Shown one piece after another: positions 1 through 11,822 of a stretch of DNA of 64,000 bases (its first letter is position 1; every line of letters starts with the position of its first letter). Location: the NCBI RefSeq assembly GCF_022879575.1, contig NZ_CP084260.1, forward strand, positions 1-64,000, given 5' to 3'. The notes under the pieces are model-generated. The model was not told the DNA's origin, made no database searches, and saw nothing but the letters and a program-made list of their open reading frames with translations. The DNA is from Caballeronia sp. SL2Y3. Lineage in GTDB: Bacteria > Pseudomonadota > Gammaproteobacteria > Burkholderiales > Burkholderiaceae. The translations under genes were made by a program, and so were the position numbers.

Positions 1-1569
1 ATGAACGATTTCTGGGAACACTGTTCCGCACTGCTGGAGCGCGAGCTCACGCCTCAGCAGTACGTCACGTGGATCAAGCCGCTGACCCCGGTCGACTTCG
101 ATGCCGACGCGAGCACGCTGCGCATCGCCGCGCCGAACCGCTTCAAGCTCGACTGGGTGAAGAGCCAGTTTTCCGGACGCATCGCCGACGTGGCGCGCGA
201 GTTTTTCAGCGCGCCCATCGACGTGCAATTCGTTCTCGATCCGAAAGCGACCGCCCGCAGCGCTGTCGGCGGCGCGCCGAACGCCGCGCCGCGCGTGAGC
301 GTGACGCCGCCGCGTCCGCCCGCGCCGGCCGCCGCGCCCGCCGCGCCTTCGGTGGTGGCGCACGCGAACGCGACGGCGCACGTCAACGCGCTCGCGGCCG
401 AAGCCGCGCAGCAGGCGCAGGCCACGCAGGAAGAACAGGTCGACCTCGACCTTCCGAGCCTCGACGCCAACGAAGCCGCCGCTGGGCGGCGCACGTGGCG
501 GCCGGGCGGCCCGCCCTCGGCGGGCGGTGAAACCGATTCCGCCTACGAACGTTCGAAGCTGAATCCGGTGCTCACGTTCGACAACTTCGTGACCGGTAAG
601 GCGAATCAGCTTGCCCGCGCGGCGGCCATTCAGGTCGCGGACAATCCGGGCATCTCGTACAACCCGCTCTTTCTGTATGGCGGCGTGGGCCTCGGCAAGA
701 CGCACCTGATTCACGCCATCGGCAATCAACTGCTGATGGACAAGGCCGGCGCGCGCATCCGCTACATTCATGCGGAACAGTACGTGTCCGACGTGGTGAA
801 GGCCTACCAGCGCAAGGCGTTCGACGACTTCAAGCGTTATTACCACTCGCTCGACCTGCTGCTGATCGACGATATTCAGTTCTTCTCCGGCAAGTCGCGC
901 ACGCAGGAAGAATTCTTCTATGCGTTCGAGGCGCTCGTCGCCAACAAGGCACAGGTCATCATCACGAGCGACACGTATCCGAAGGAAATCTCCGGCATCG
1001 ACGATCGCCTGATCTCGCGCTTCGACTCCGGTTTGACGGTCGCCATCGAGCCGCCGGAACTGGAGATGCGCGTCGCCATTCTGATGCGCAAGGCGATTTC
1101 CGAAGGCGTGAGCCTGTCGGAAGACGTGGCGTTCTTCGTCGCGAAGCATTTGCGCTCGAACGTGCGCGAACTCGAAGGCGCGCTGCGCAAGATTCTGGCG
1201 TACTCGAAATTCCATGGCCGCGACATCACCATCGAGCTGACCAAAGAGGCGCTCAAAGACCTGTTGACGGTGCAGAACCGGCAAATCTCGGTCGAGAACA
1301 TCCAGAAGACGGTCGCGGATTTCTACAACATCAAGGTCGCCGACATGTATTCGAAAAAGCGGCCGGCCAATATCGCGCGCCCGCGTCAGATCGCCATGTA
1401 TCTGGCGAAGGAACTGACGCAGAAAAGCCTGCCGGAAATCGGCGAACTGTTCGGCGGCCGCGACCACACGACCGTGCTGCACGCAGTGCGCAAGATTGCC
1501 GCCGAGCGCGGCAACGACGCGCAGCTGAACCACGAACTGCACGTGCTGGAACAGACGCTGAAGGGCTGA
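1..1569 (+). CDS. dnaA: Chromosomal replication initiator protein DnaA
   Basis: This AAA+ ATPase binds DnaA boxes at oriC, melts the origin and loads the DnaB helicase. The 522-residue protein has the four expected domains. Domain I (about 1-80) begins with [19 protein letters not shown] long Ala/Pro-rich linker (about 85-180) makes it longer than E. coli DnaA (467 aa). The AAA+ core has Walker A GGVGLGKT (227-234) and Walker B LLLIDD ending at D290-D291. Domain IV carries the DnaA signature GGRDHTT (485-491). The ATG is the first base of the window, so promoter, ribosome site and origin are outside. dnaN follows after a 275-base gap. Confidence 0.99.
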   Translation: MNDFWEHCSALLERELTPQQYVTWIKPLTPVDFDADASTLRIAAPNRFKLDWVKSQFSGRIADVAREFFSAPIDVQFVLDPKATARSAVGGAPNAAPRVSVTPPRPPAPAAAPAAPSVVAHANATAHVNALAAEAAQQAQATQEEQVDLDLPSLDANEAAAGRRTWRPGGPPSAGGETDSAYERSKLNPVLTFDNFVTGKANQLARAAAIQVADNPGISYNPLFLYGGVGLGKTHLIHAIGNQLLMDKAGARIRYIHAEQYVSDVVKAYQRKAFDDFKRYYHSLDLLLIDDIQFFSGKSRTQEEFFYAFEALVANKAQVIITSDTYPKEISGIDDRLISRFDSGLTVAIEPPELEMRVAILMRKAISEGVSLSEDVAFFVAKHLRSNVRELEGALRKILAYSKFHGRDITIELTKEALKDLLTVQNRQISVENIQKTVADFYNIKVADMYSKKRPANIARPRQIAMYLAKELTQKSLPEIGELFGGRDHTTVLHAVRKIAAERGNDAQLNHELHVLEQTLKG

Positions 1570-1844
1570 CGAGAGCCGCCGGGCGGCGCGCGGCGGCAGG
1601 CGTCGATTGTTGCGCGTGCGGGCCTGTTTATTGGCGAAAACGCCCCCAATTTCTAGGGAGCCGTGCTGTTTTCAGGCACAATACAGGTTTGCCGTCCGCT
1701 GGCCTGGACGGTTCTGAAGCGCAAGCTTTCGCGAGTGACCGGCGGGGGGCCGGCAACGCGTGTTACGAGGTTGTCCGGCGGGCGAACGGTGGCGCTACGG
1801 TGGCGAACCGCCCGGACAGGCCGTCACATCAATGAAGGAACTCT
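1570..1844. other. dnaA-dnaN intergenic region
   Basis: This 275-base gap contains no convincing gene and no clear DnaA box matching TTATCCACA. It is GC-rich with AT-richer patches near 1600-1690 (TTGTTG at about 1607, CAATACAGG near 1680) that could hold a dnaN promoter, but no well-spaced -35/-10 pair stands out. A ribosome binding site AAGGA (1835-1839) lies six bases before the dnaN start. Confidence 0.4.
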
Positions 1845-2948
1845 ATGCAACTGGTCAAGACCGAACGAGATAATCTTCTAAGGCCGCTGCAAACCGTGAG
1901 CGGTATCGTAGAACGCCGCCATACGTTGCCGATCCTCGCCAATCTGCTCATCACCAAGAACGGCGCGGACGTGTCGTTCCTTTCGACGGACCTCGAACTC
2001 CAGATCACCACCCGCGCCGATTTCGGCGTCGGCGGCGATCAGGTCGCCACCACCGTCGCCGCGCGCAAGCTGCTCGACATCCTGCGCGCCATGCCCGCCG
2101 GCGAAGTCGCGCTCGACCTCTCCGACAAGCGCCTCACCGTGCGCTCGGGCAAGAGCCGCTTCAACTTGCAGACGCTCGCCGCGGACGAGTTCCCCACGGT
2201 CAACCAGGCTACTGACTTCGGCGCGAGCCTGTCGGTTCCCCAAAAGACGTTCCGCCAGCTGCTCGGCATGGTGTATTTCGCGATGGCCCAGCAGGACATC
2301 CGCTACTACCTGAACGGCATGCTGCTGGTAGTGGACGGCGATCAGCTGATGGCAGTCGCCACTGACGGCCACCGCCTCGCGTTCTCGTCCATGAAGATCG
2401 AAGGCGCGTTCCCGCGTCAGGAAGTCATCATTCCGCGCAAGACCATTCTCGAATTGCAGCGCCTGCTGGAAGACATCGACGACACGCTGAAGATCGACAT
2501 CGCCGCGACGCAGGTGAAGTTCACGTTCGGTCAGGTGGAACTGGTGTCGAAGCTGGTCGAAGGCAAGTTCCCCGACTTCCAGCGCGTGATTCCGAAGTCG
2601 CACAAGAACACGTTCGAGATCGGCCGCGAAGAATTGCAGCGGTCCCTCCAGCGCGCGGCCATTCTCACGTCCGATAAATTCAAGGGCGTGCGCTGCCTCG
2701 TCGAACCGGGCCAGCTCAAGATCATGTCCACGAACGCGGACCAGGAAGAAGCGCAGGAAGAACTCGAAATCGCGTATCAGGGCGATACCGTCGATATCGG
2801 ATTCAACGTCACGTATCTGCTCGACGTGCTCGCGAATCTGAAGGTCGATACGCTCCAGGTGGCGCTCGGCGACGCGAATTCCAGCGCGCTGATCACCATT
2901 CCGGAGAACGAGGAATTCAAATACGTGGTGATGCCGATGCGCATCTGA
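1845..2948 (+). CDS. dnaN: DNA polymerase III subunit beta (sliding clamp)
   Basis: The beta clamp is a ring-shaped dimer that tethers DNA polymerase III and other enzymes to DNA. The 367-residue length is the family norm. The N-terminal MQLVKTERDNLLRPLQ, the central segment YYLNGML, the VATDGHRLA motif and the C-terminal VVMPMRI, which lines the partner-binding pocket, are all typical. The ATG at 1845 is preceded by AAGGA (1835-1839). It sits between dnaA and gyrB, the usual bacterial origin-proximal order. Confidence 0.99.
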   Translation: MQLVKTERDNLLRPLQTVSGIVERRHTLPILANLLITKNGADVSFLSTDLELQITTRADFGVGGDQVATTVAARKLLDILRAMPAGEVALDLSDKRLTVRSGKSRFNLQTLAADEFPTVNQATDFGASLSVPQKTFRQLLGMVYFAMAQQDIRYYLNGMLLVVDGDQLMAVATDGHRLAFSSMKIEGAFPRQEVIIPRKTILELQRLLEDIDDTLKIDIAATQVKFTFGQVELVSKLVEGKFPDFQRVIPKSHKNTFEIGREELQRSLQRAAILTSDKFKGVRCLVEPGQLKIMSTNADQEEAQEELEIAYQGDTVDIGFNVTYLLDVLANLKVDTLQVALGDANSSALITIPENEEFKYVVMPMRI

Positions 2949-2970
2949 CGCGTACGACACCGATCACACT

Positions 2971-3001
2971 CCAAGGGGCGGCGCGCCCCTTTGGCGTTTT
3001 T
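2971..3001 (+). terminator. Rho-independent terminator after dnaN
   Basis: A stem AAGGGGC (2973-2979) pairs with GCCCCTT (2985-2991) around a five-base loop. A T-run follows at 2997-3001. It lies 23 bases after the dnaN stop and probably ends the dnaA-dnaN transcript before gyrB. Confidence 0.6.
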
Positions 3002-3013
3002 AAGGTGTTTTGA

Positions 3014-5554
<2,541 letters not shown>

Positions 5555-5598
5555 GGGGGGCGGGGCCAGCCCCGTCGCCCGCGTCTGAATCAAGCAGC

Positions 5599-6495
5599 AT
5601 GCAGCGCCGTCACCCGCCCGACATCCTTCAACGCTTCGAGGCGTTGAAGGTCTGGCAACGCGGTGACGAGCGCGCGCCTCACAAGCCATTACTGGCATTG
5701 CTTGCGCTCGGCTTGTACAGCCGCGGAGTCCGCGAGGTGCCATTCAATCAGTGCGAAAGCAAGCTGAACGAACTGTTGCGCGAGTTCGGCCCTTGGCGGC
5801 GCACGCTGTATCCGGAGATGCCGTTTCTTCGTCTACAAAGCGACGACGTCTGGCGGGTCGCCGCGCACGGCTCGGCGGGTGCGCTTGCGTCCAACGCGGT
5901 ATTGACAAAGACGCAGCTGCGCAGCATCGAGGCGACCGGCCGCTTCTCCGATGACGTTCAACGTGCCTTCGACAGCGATCCGCAAGCAATCAGCGACGTC
6001 GCCCGTGCATTGCTCGACGCGCATTTCCCCGACAGCATGCACGACGACATTCTCGCCGCCGTCGGCCTCACGCTCCACGCGCCGCTGACAGCCAAAGCGC
6101 GTCGCAGTCCCGACTTTCGCGACGACGTGCTCAGGGCGTATCAATACCGCTGCGCGCTGTGCAACTTCGACATGCGCATCAGCAACCGCACGATCGGCCT
6201 CGAAGCCGCGCACATCAAATGGTTTCAGTTCGAAGGCCCAGATGTGGTCGAAAACGGTATCGCGCTGTGTTGCCTGCATCACAAGCTCTTCGATATCGGC
6301 GCTTTCACGCTCGGCGATGAACGGCGCGTGCTGGTCTCCGAAGAAGCGCACGGCACCGAGCAGTTCGAACACACGCTGCTGCGGCATCACGGCAGTCGGC
6401 TGAACGCGCCGGTCAGAGCGGAACATCACCCGTCGAGCCAGTTCGTCGCCTGGCATCGCACCCAAGTCTTCCGCGGACAACCGCGCCCCCTCTAA
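5599..6495 (+). CDS. HNH endonuclease, candidate phosphorothioate-DNA-dependent (type IV) restriction enzyme
   Basis: The C-terminal domain (about 175-235) is an HNH nuclease. It has CALC (185-188), the catalytic histidine in EAAHI (H205), asparagine in ENGIAL (N219) and CCLHH (224-228), so the Cys pairs probably hold a structural zinc. The N-terminal half, with HKPLLALLALG (about 28-38), resembles the stand-alone McrA-like enzymes with an N-terminal sulfur-binding domain and a C-terminal HNH that cut phosphorothioate-modified DNA. That assignment is from memory of the family and is less sure than the HNH call. The start at 5599 (298 aa) is preferred; the frame is open back to a TTG at 5551 inside the gyrB end. 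It lies alone between gyrB and dbpA, with no dnd modification genes or mobility genes in view. Alternative: an HNH enzyme that recognises another base modification. Confidence 0.75.
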   Translation: MQRRHPPDILQRFEALKVWQRGDERAPHKPLLALLALGLYSRGVREVPFNQCESKLNELLREFGPWRRTLYPEMPFLRLQSDDVWRVAAHGSAGALASNAVLTKTQLRSIEATGRFSDDVQRAFDSDPQAISDVARALLDAHFPDSMHDDILAAVGLTLHAPLTAKARRSPDFRDDVLRAYQYRCALCNFDMRISNRTIGLEAAHIKWFQFEGPDVVENGIALCCLHHKLFDIGAFTLGDERRVLVSEEAHGTEQFEHTLLRHHGSRLNAPVRAEHHPSSQFVAWHRTQVFRGQPRPL

Positions 6496-6596
6496 TCCCC
6501 GAAGGCCCCGCCCCAACCCGCGTACACTTCGCCTTCGAGCCAATCCATCTTCCGCGGGCGCACCCCGCGCGGATCGCAATCAAGAGAACTTCCCCC

Positions 6597-6791
6597 ATGT
6601 TCACCTGCCGAAACCAGTCCTGCCAAGCAGAATGGCAGCCCTCGGACGTCGTCATCAAAAACGAAGGCCAAGGTCTGCTGTTCCGCTGCCCGATGTGCGG
6701 CGCGCGCAACTACGTGACGCGCCACGAGTCGCCCGAGGGCGCCGTCTCCTACGAACAAGTCAGCGACATCCCGCCGCGAGGCTCGCATTAA
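6597..6791 (+). CDS. Small zinc-ribbon-like hypothetical protein
   Basis: A 64-residue protein with two Cys pairs, C4/C9 and C31/C34 in a CPMC motif, spaced as in a zinc ribbon. The rest is polar with no membrane segment. I do not recognise a named family. The ribosome site is weak (AGAGA about ten bases upstream). It ends four bases before dbpA, so the two are probably co-transcribed, which is compatible with a nucleic-acid-related role. That role is only inferred from context. Confidence 0.7.
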   Translation: MFTCRNQSCQAEWQPSDVVIKNEGQGLLFRCPMCGARNYVTRHESPEGAVSYEQVSDIPPRGSH

Positions 6792-6795
6792 CGCC

Positions 6796-8178
6796 ATGAC
6801 TACCGACACCTCCTTCGCCAACCTGCCGCTTTCCCCGGCGATGCAGGCGAACCTGCAACAACTCGGCTACACGTCGATGACGCCGATTCAGGCCGCCAGC
6901 CTGCCGCATGCGCTCGCCGGGCACGACCTCATCGCGCAGGCAAAAACCGGCAGCGGCAAGACCGCCGCCTTCACTTTGCCGCTGCTCGCGCGGCTCGACG
7001 CGAAGCAGTTCGCCGTGCAGGCGCTCGTGCTCTGTCCGACGCGCGAGCTCGCCGATCAAGTCACGCAGGAAATCCGCCGCCTCGCGCGCGCGGAAGAAAA
7101 CGTGAAGGTGCTGACGCTGTGCGGCGGAACGCCCATGCGTCCGCAGATCGCGAGTCTCGAGCACGGCGCGCATATCGTCGTGGGAACGCCGGGGCGCATC
7201 ATGGATCATCTGCAGCGCGAAACGCTTTCGCTCGCCGGGGTCCACACGCTCGTTCTCGATGAAGCCGATCGCATGCTCGACATGGGCTTCTTCGACGATA
7301 TCGCGTCCGTCGCGCGGCAGTGCCCGAAGGACCGGCAGACGCTGCTCTTTTCCGCGACGTATCCCGAAGGCATCGCAAAACTGAGCCAGCAGTTTCTGCG
7401 CAATCCGCGCGAAATCAAGCTCACCGAGCAGCACAGCAATGCCAAGATCAAGCAGCGGTTCTATCAGGTGGAAGACCACGAGCGGCTGCACGCTGTCGGG
7501 CTGTTGCTGGATCACTATCGTCCGGTGAGCACGCTCGCGTTCTGCAATACCAAGCAGCAATGCCGCGACTTGCTCGACGTGCTGCGCGCGCAAGGCTTCG
7601 AGGCGCTCACGCTGCATGGTGAGCTGGAACAGCGCGAACGCGATCAGGTGCTCGTGCAGTTCGCCAATCGCAGTTGCTCCGTGCTCGTCGCGACCGACGT
7701 GGCGGCGCGCGGGCTCGACATCGCACAACTGGAAGCGGTCATCAACGTCGACGTGACGCCGGACCCGGAAGTGCATGTGCATCGCATCGGCCGCACGGGG
7801 CGCGCGGGCGAGGAGGGCTGGGCGCTGTCGCTCGCGAGCATGGACGAAATGGGGCGCGTGGGCGCAATCGAAGAAGCGCAGCGCGCGGAAGTGGAGTGGC
7901 ATCCGCTGTCGGAACTGACGTCGGCGGAACCGGGGCATCTGAAGCCGCCGATGGCCACGTTGCAAATTCTCGGCGGACGCAAGGACAAGATCCGCCCGGG
8001 CGACGTGCTCGGGGCGCTGACCGGCGAAGCGGGGTTCGACGGCGCGCAGATCGGCAAGATCAACGTGATGGATATGGTGACTTACGTGGCGGTGGAGCGC
8101 GGCATCGCCGATGACGCCATCCGCAGGCTCGGCGCCGGGAAGCTGAAGGGGCGCAAGGTGAAGGTGCGGCGGATTTGA
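6796..8178 (+). CDS. dbpA: ATP-dependent RNA helicase DbpA
   Basis: A DEAD-box helicase of 460 residues that in E. coli acts on 23S rRNA helix 92 during assembly of the large ribosomal subunit. Motifs in order are AKTGSGKT (Walker A, 49-56), PTRELA, DEAD (155-158), SAT (186-188), ATDVAARGLD and HRIGRTGRAG. The C-terminal region (about 385-460, LGGRKDKIRPGD and GKINVMD) matches the specific RNA-binding domain that separates DbpA from generic DEAD-box proteins. It follows the small zinc-ribbon gene by four bases. Confidence 0.95.
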   Translation: MTTDTSFANLPLSPAMQANLQQLGYTSMTPIQAASLPHALAGHDLIAQAKTGSGKTAAFTLPLLARLDAKQFAVQALVLCPTRELADQVTQEIRRLARAEENVKVLTLCGGTPMRPQIASLEHGAHIVVGTPGRIMDHLQRETLSLAGVHTLVLDEADRMLDMGFFDDIASVARQCPKDRQTLLFSATYPEGIAKLSQQFLRNPREIKLTEQHSNAKIKQRFYQVEDHERLHAVGLLLDHYRPVSTLAFCNTKQQCRDLLDVLRAQGFEALTLHGELEQRERDQVLVQFANRSCSVLVATDVAARGLDIAQLEAVINVDVTPDPEVHVHRIGRTGRAGEEGWALSLASMDEMGRVGAIEEAQRAEVEWHPLSELTSAEPGHLKPPMATLQILGGRKDKIRPGDVLGALTGEAGFDGAQIGKINVMDMVTYVAVERGIADDAIRRLGAGKLKGRKVKVRRI

Positions 8179-8304
8179 GCGTCGAGGTTTGACTCACTGC
8201 TGTCTGCCCGCCGACTCGCGCCCCGGTGTTGTGCGTCGCGAGGGGCGAATGCGAGCGTCGTCGATTCATTTTCGCGCCATGGCCCGTCGCGAAGCGCCTT
8301 CGAA

Positions 8305-9666
8305 TCACTCCCGCGCCATCCCCGCCGCCGAGCCGGCATCACGCGTCACCAGCCTTAACCCACTCGCGACGCTCGCCGCCCCTGCAAACCCCGCGCCCAG
8401 CGAAAGCGCGAGCGCCGGACCGTGCTTTCCCGCAATGCCGAAGCACAGTGCCACGAGCGCCGCGCCCGTCGCCTGCCCGACGAGCCGCGCCGTTGCCACG
8501 ACGCCGCTCGCGCCGCCGCTTCGCTCGCGCGGCGCGCTGGCCATGAACGCCTTCAGATTCGGCGACTGAAAGAAGCCGAAGCCCGCACCGCAAATCGACA
8601 TGCGGATGCAAATATCCAGCGCATGCGGATTGGCGGGCAGCGCTGCGAGCGACACCATGCCCGCGCACAGAATGGCGAGCCCGATGCCGCCGAGCAGACC
8701 CGGCGGATAGCGGTCGGACAAACGCCCCGCGATGGGCGCCATCAACGCGACGAGCACCGACCACGGCGTCATCAGAAAGCCGGTTTCCACCTGCGTGCGG
8801 CCGAGCACCGTCTCGAAGTAAAACGGCAGCGACACGAACGCGAGTCCTTGCGCGGCGAACGAGCAGACGGCGGTCATCGTCGAAAGCGCGAACATCGGGC
8901 GTCGGAAGAGATCGACGGGCAGCATCGGCGCGGGATGTCCGTGCTCACGCCGAAGCATCAGCGCGCCCGCGACGAGCGCAACGGCCAGCGCCGCGAGCAC
9001 CGTGCGCGACGGCGCGCGCTGCGCCGCTTCGCCGAGCGCGAAGATGAGCGACGCGAACGTGACGACGTTGAGCGCCGCCGCCACGCGATCGAAGCCGTGC
9101 GCGCTGCGCTTCGTCTGCGGCAGCGCGGGCCACGCGATGAGAAGCGCGAGCACGCCGACCGGCAGATTCACCGCGAAGAGCCACGGCCACGTTCCGAGCG
9201 ACAGCACGATGGACGCGACTGTCGGCCCGATGGCGAACGACATGCCGACGATCAGCGCGTTCAGTCCGACGCCGCGCCCGAGCCGGTGCAGCGGAAACAG
9301 CGCGCTGATGAGCGCCGTATTGACGCTCATGATGGCGCTCGCGCCGAGCCCTTGCAGCAGGCGCGCGGCGACGAGCGTCGGCAGCGACCACGAGAACGCG
9401 CATATCGCGGATGCAATCGTGAACACGACGAGGCCGCCCAGATAAACGCGCCGATGCCCGACGATGCCCCCAAGCGCCGCGAACGGCAGCAGCGTGGCGA
9501 CCATCGCGAGCTGGTACGCGTTGATGATCCACACGGAGGCCGCGGGCGTCGAGCCGAGGTCGGCGGCGATCGCGGGCAGCGCGGTATTCGCGATGGCGGT
9601 ATCGAGTGTCGCCAGCGCGACGGCGAGCAGAATGGCGGCCATGCCGCGTCGCTCGCGAGGAGTCAT
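8305..9666 (-). CDS. MFS transporter, DHA2-like drug exporter
   Basis: A major facilitator of 453 residues made of successive hydrophobic segments. It opens with the DHA2-type first helix (LDTAIANTALPAIA), followed by WIINAYQLAM and GGIVGHRRVY (the loop 2-3 motif). The family exports drugs or other small toxic molecules using the proton gradient; the substrate here cannot be read from sequence. I chose the ATG at 9666 (MTPRERRG). A GTG at about 9714 in frame would add 16 residues, and neither has a clear ribosome site. It converges on dbpA and is divergent from the DUF488 gene, with 167 bases between the starts. Confidence 0.85.
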   Translation of the reverse strand: MTPRERRGMAAILLAVALATLDTAIANTALPAIAADLGSTPAASVWIINAYQLAMVATLLPFAALGGIVGHRRVYLGGLVVFTIASAICAFSWSLPTLVAARLLQGLGASAIMSVNTALISALFPLHRLGRGVGLNALIVGMSFAIGPTVASIVLSLGTWPWLFAVNLPVGVLALLIAWPALPQTKRSAHGFDRVAAALNVVTFASLIFALGEAAQRAPSRTVLAALAVALVAGALMLRREHGHPAPMLPVDLFRRPMFALSTMTAVCSFAAQGLAFVSLPFYFETVLGRTQVETGFLMTPWSVLVALMAPIAGRLSDRYPPGLLGGIGLAILCAGMVSLAALPANPHALDICIRMSICGAGFGFFQSPNLKAFMASAPRERSGGASGVVATARLVGQATGAALVALCFGIAGKHGPALALSLGAGFAGAASVASGLRLVTRDAGSAAGMARE

Positions 9667-9833
9667 CGGTGCATCGGGGTCGCGGGGTGCGGATTGGGCG
9701 GGATCGGCGGGCACGTCGTGTTCCGGAAGTAAGCGGACGAAGAATAATCCGAAACGATACGGGAACGCGGCGGATCGCGCTCGAACGCGTCGGCGGCGAT
9801 TATGCTGTGACGACCACAACAAGGAGACGGAGT

Positions 9834-10220
9834 ATGGCGATTCGAATCGTGCGGCTCGGCTCACCGCGCGCCGACAACGAGGGCTTGCGCATCGGCACCG
9901 TTCGCCGGCCGCCGCGCGGCGTGCCGAAGGCCGAGTTCGCGAGCCGCAATTTCTATGATGTGTGGTACCCGAATCTGGCGCCATCGGCGGAACGGGTGGC
10001 TGAGGCGCTGAGCGCGCAGACGGAGAAGGAGTGGAGCGCCTTCGTGCGGAAATACAAAGCGGAGATGGCGACGCCGGAGGCGAGCAGGTCGCTCGATCTG
10101 CTCGCGGCGCTGTCGCATACGACGAATTTGTCGGTCGGGTGCTACTGCGAGGATGAGGCGCGGTGTCACCGGTCGGTGCTGCGGGAGCTTTTGGTGAAGC
10201 GGGGCGCGGAGGTGGTCTGA
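9834..10220 (+). CDS. DUF488 family protein
   Basis: A 128-residue soluble protein of the DUF488/YeaO-like family, recognised by NFYDVWYPNLAPS, the central WSAFVRKYKAEM and the C-terminal motif GCYCEDEARCHRSVL. The Cys/His cluster (CYCEDEARCHR) is the conserved part of this family; the function is unknown. The ATG at 9834 has a strong ribosome site AAGGAGA (9821-9827). Longer frames upstream are not needed. Confidence 0.85.
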   Translation: MAIRIVRLGSPRADNEGLRIGTVRRPPRGVPKAEFASRNFYDVWYPNLAPSAERVAEALSAQTEKEWSAFVRKYKAEMATPEASRSLDLLAALSHTTNLSVGCYCEDEARCHRSVLRELLVKRGAEVV

Positions 10221-10228
10221 TACGAAGC

Positions 10229-10259
10229 AAAAAGCCCGGTCAGCTTTCGCTGACCGGGC
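10229..10259 (-). terminator. Rho-independent terminator after tRNA-Lys
   Basis: An 11-bp perfect stem (10234-10244 with 10249-10259) has a four-base loop. On the minus strand it is followed by five Ts (10233-10229). It lies 12 bases past the 3' end of tRNA-Lys, so it ends that transcript. On the plus strand it has no T-run, but it could still slow transcription leaving the DUF488 gene. Confidence 0.85.
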
Positions 10260-10271
10260 CTCGGAATTCCT

Positions 10272-10347
10272 TGGTGGGGCGTGAGTGACTCGAACACTCG
10301 ACCTACGGATTAAGAGTCCGCTGCTCTACCAACTGAGCTAACGCCCC
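10272..10347 (-). tRNA. tRNA-Lys (anticodon CTT)
   Basis: A 76-base cloverleaf with encoded CCA (10272-10274). The acceptor arms GGGGCGT and ACGCCCC pair perfectly, the D arm has AGCTCAGTTGGTAGAGC, and the T arm contains GTTCGAGTC. The anticodon loop CTCTTAA carries CTT, reading the lysine codon AAG. It is a single tRNA gene with its own terminator. Confidence 0.97.
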
Positions 10348-10516
10348 AACAGAAGCGAAATTATAGCGGCAATATTTCGAAAAGCGCAAGCCCTCTGCGC
10401 GAAAATCCGACGCCGCAACGGCCCACGCGCCGAACAGCGCGCGACCCAACAGCCGTTATCATGCTGCATCGCCGAACCATCGTTCGATTCGTCAACTCAT
10501 CACGGAACAGGAAGAC

Positions 10517-10930
10517 ATGGACGAAGCCGCCATCCGCGCGTTGCTGGACAGCATCCTCGCGCCGTGGGTCCGCGAACTGTCGCTCGCGCCCGAAGCCATC
10601 GGGACCGACTCCGTCACGCTGCGTCTGCCGTACTCCGATCATCTGCGTCACGCGGGCGGCGTCATCTGCGGTCAGGTGTTCATGGCCGCCGCGGATACCG
10701 CGATGGTCGTCGCCATATCGCACGTCATGGGCGCTTTCTCGCCGATGACCACCGTCTCGCTCAACACCACGTTCATGCGACCGGTGAAGTCTGGCGACGT
10801 GCTTGTCACGGCCCGCGTGATGCGGCGTGGACGCAATCTCGTCTTCGGCGAAATCGACATGCACGACGACAAAGGCGAACTCGCCGCCCACGCCACAACC
10901 ACCTACGCGCTCATCAACAAAGACCAGTAA
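10517..10930 (+). CDS. PaaI-family hotdog-fold thioesterase
   Basis: A 137-residue single hotdog domain that hydrolyses acyl-CoA thioesters in this family. The helix segment HAGGVICGQVFMAAADTAM contains the HGG-like substrate motif (here HAGG) and the acidic catalytic residue in AADTA. The strand TVSLNTTFMRPVKSGD is also diagnostic. It ends three bases before the patatin gene, so the two are probably co-transcribed. The natural substrate is unknown. Confidence 0.9.
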   Translation: MDEAAIRALLDSILAPWVRELSLAPEAIGTDSVTLRLPYSDHLRHAGGVICGQVFMAAADTAMVVAISHVMGAFSPMTTVSLNTTFMRPVKSGDVLVTARVMRRGRNLVFGEIDMHDDKGELAAHATTTYALINKDQ

Positions 10931-10933
10931 GCA

Positions 10934-11803
10934 ATGTTCGATCAAGTCGTATTCGCCGGCGGGGGCAACCGCTGCTGGTGGCAAGCCGGGTTCTGGAACG
11001 TCGTGCAGCCGGAGCTGGACCTGCGGCCGCGGATCATCGCGGGCATTTCGGCGGGCGCGGCCACCGCCTGCATGCTCTACACCAACGATGCGCGCTGGGT
11101 CATGCACTATTACGCGGACGTTTTGCGCGACAACACGCGAAACGCCTACTGGGGCAATCTGCTGCGCGGCCAGTCCGTGTTTCCGCACTACCGCATCTAC
11201 CGCCAGGCGCTGCTCGATATCTTCGCAGATCGTTTCGACGAACTGGCATCGGCGCCAGAGATTCGCATCGGCGTGTCGCATCTGCCGCGCTGGCTCGGCG
11301 CGCGCAGCGCCGTGGCGGCGGGCCTGATCGCCTATAACATCGAAAAATACGTGCGCAAGACGCTGCATCCGACGCTCGGTCAGGCGCTCGGCTTCCATCC
11401 CGAGTTCGTGACGGCGCAGGAATGCGCGACGATCGAAGACCTGGCCGACCTCATTCTGCAATCGTCGAGCACGCCGCCTTTCACGCCGATTTTGCGACGC
11501 AACGGGCGTCCGGTGCTCGACGGCGGCATGGTCGACAACGTGCCTGTTTCCGCGCTCGACGCGTCGCCGGGCATGGTGCTCGTGATGGTCACGCGGCTGT
11601 ATCCGCGCGAGCGCATGTTCGTCGTGCCGTACGGCGAGCAGCGGCGTCTTTACGTGCAGCCGTCGCGCAAGGTGCCGATTTCGAGCTGGGACTATACGAG
11701 CCCGTCGCAGATGGAGCATGCTTACGACCTGGGCCGCGCGGACGGCGAAGACTTCCTCGAACGCCTGCCGCGTCTTCTGGAAACCGCGTCGCATCTCGCC
11801 TGA
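10934..11803 (+). CDS. Patatin-like phospholipase
   Basis: A 289-residue serine lipid acyl hydrolase. The glycine-rich oxyanion loop AGGGNRCWW (8-16), the nucleophile elbow GISAG with S39, and the partner aspartate in DGGMVDN (D196) form the patatin catalytic dyad. There is no signal peptide, so it is probably cytoplasmic and would act on membrane lipids from inside. It starts three bases after the thioesterase gene. The pairing with a thioesterase suggests lipid or acyl-chain turnover, but no specific pathway is evident. Confidence 0.9.
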   Translation: MFDQVVFAGGGNRCWWQAGFWNVVQPELDLRPRIIAGISAGAATACMLYTNDARWVMHYYADVLRDNTRNAYWGNLLRGQSVFPHYRIYRQALLDIFADRFDELASAPEIRIGVSHLPRWLGARSAVAAGLIAYNIEKYVRKTLHPTLGQALGFHPEFVTAQECATIEDLADLILQSSSTPPFTPILRRNGRPVLDGGMVDNVPVSALDASPGMVLVMVTRLYPRERMFVVPYGEQRRLYVQPSRKVPISSWDYTSPSQMEHAYDLGRADGEDFLERLPRLLETASHLA

Positions 11804-11822
11804 GTCTCTTTGGAGGCATGCC

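Noticed and set aside
1570..1844. Replication origin between dnaA and dnaN
   Set aside because: No cluster of DnaA boxes or AT-rich unwinding element; the origin more likely lies upstream of dnaA, outside the window.
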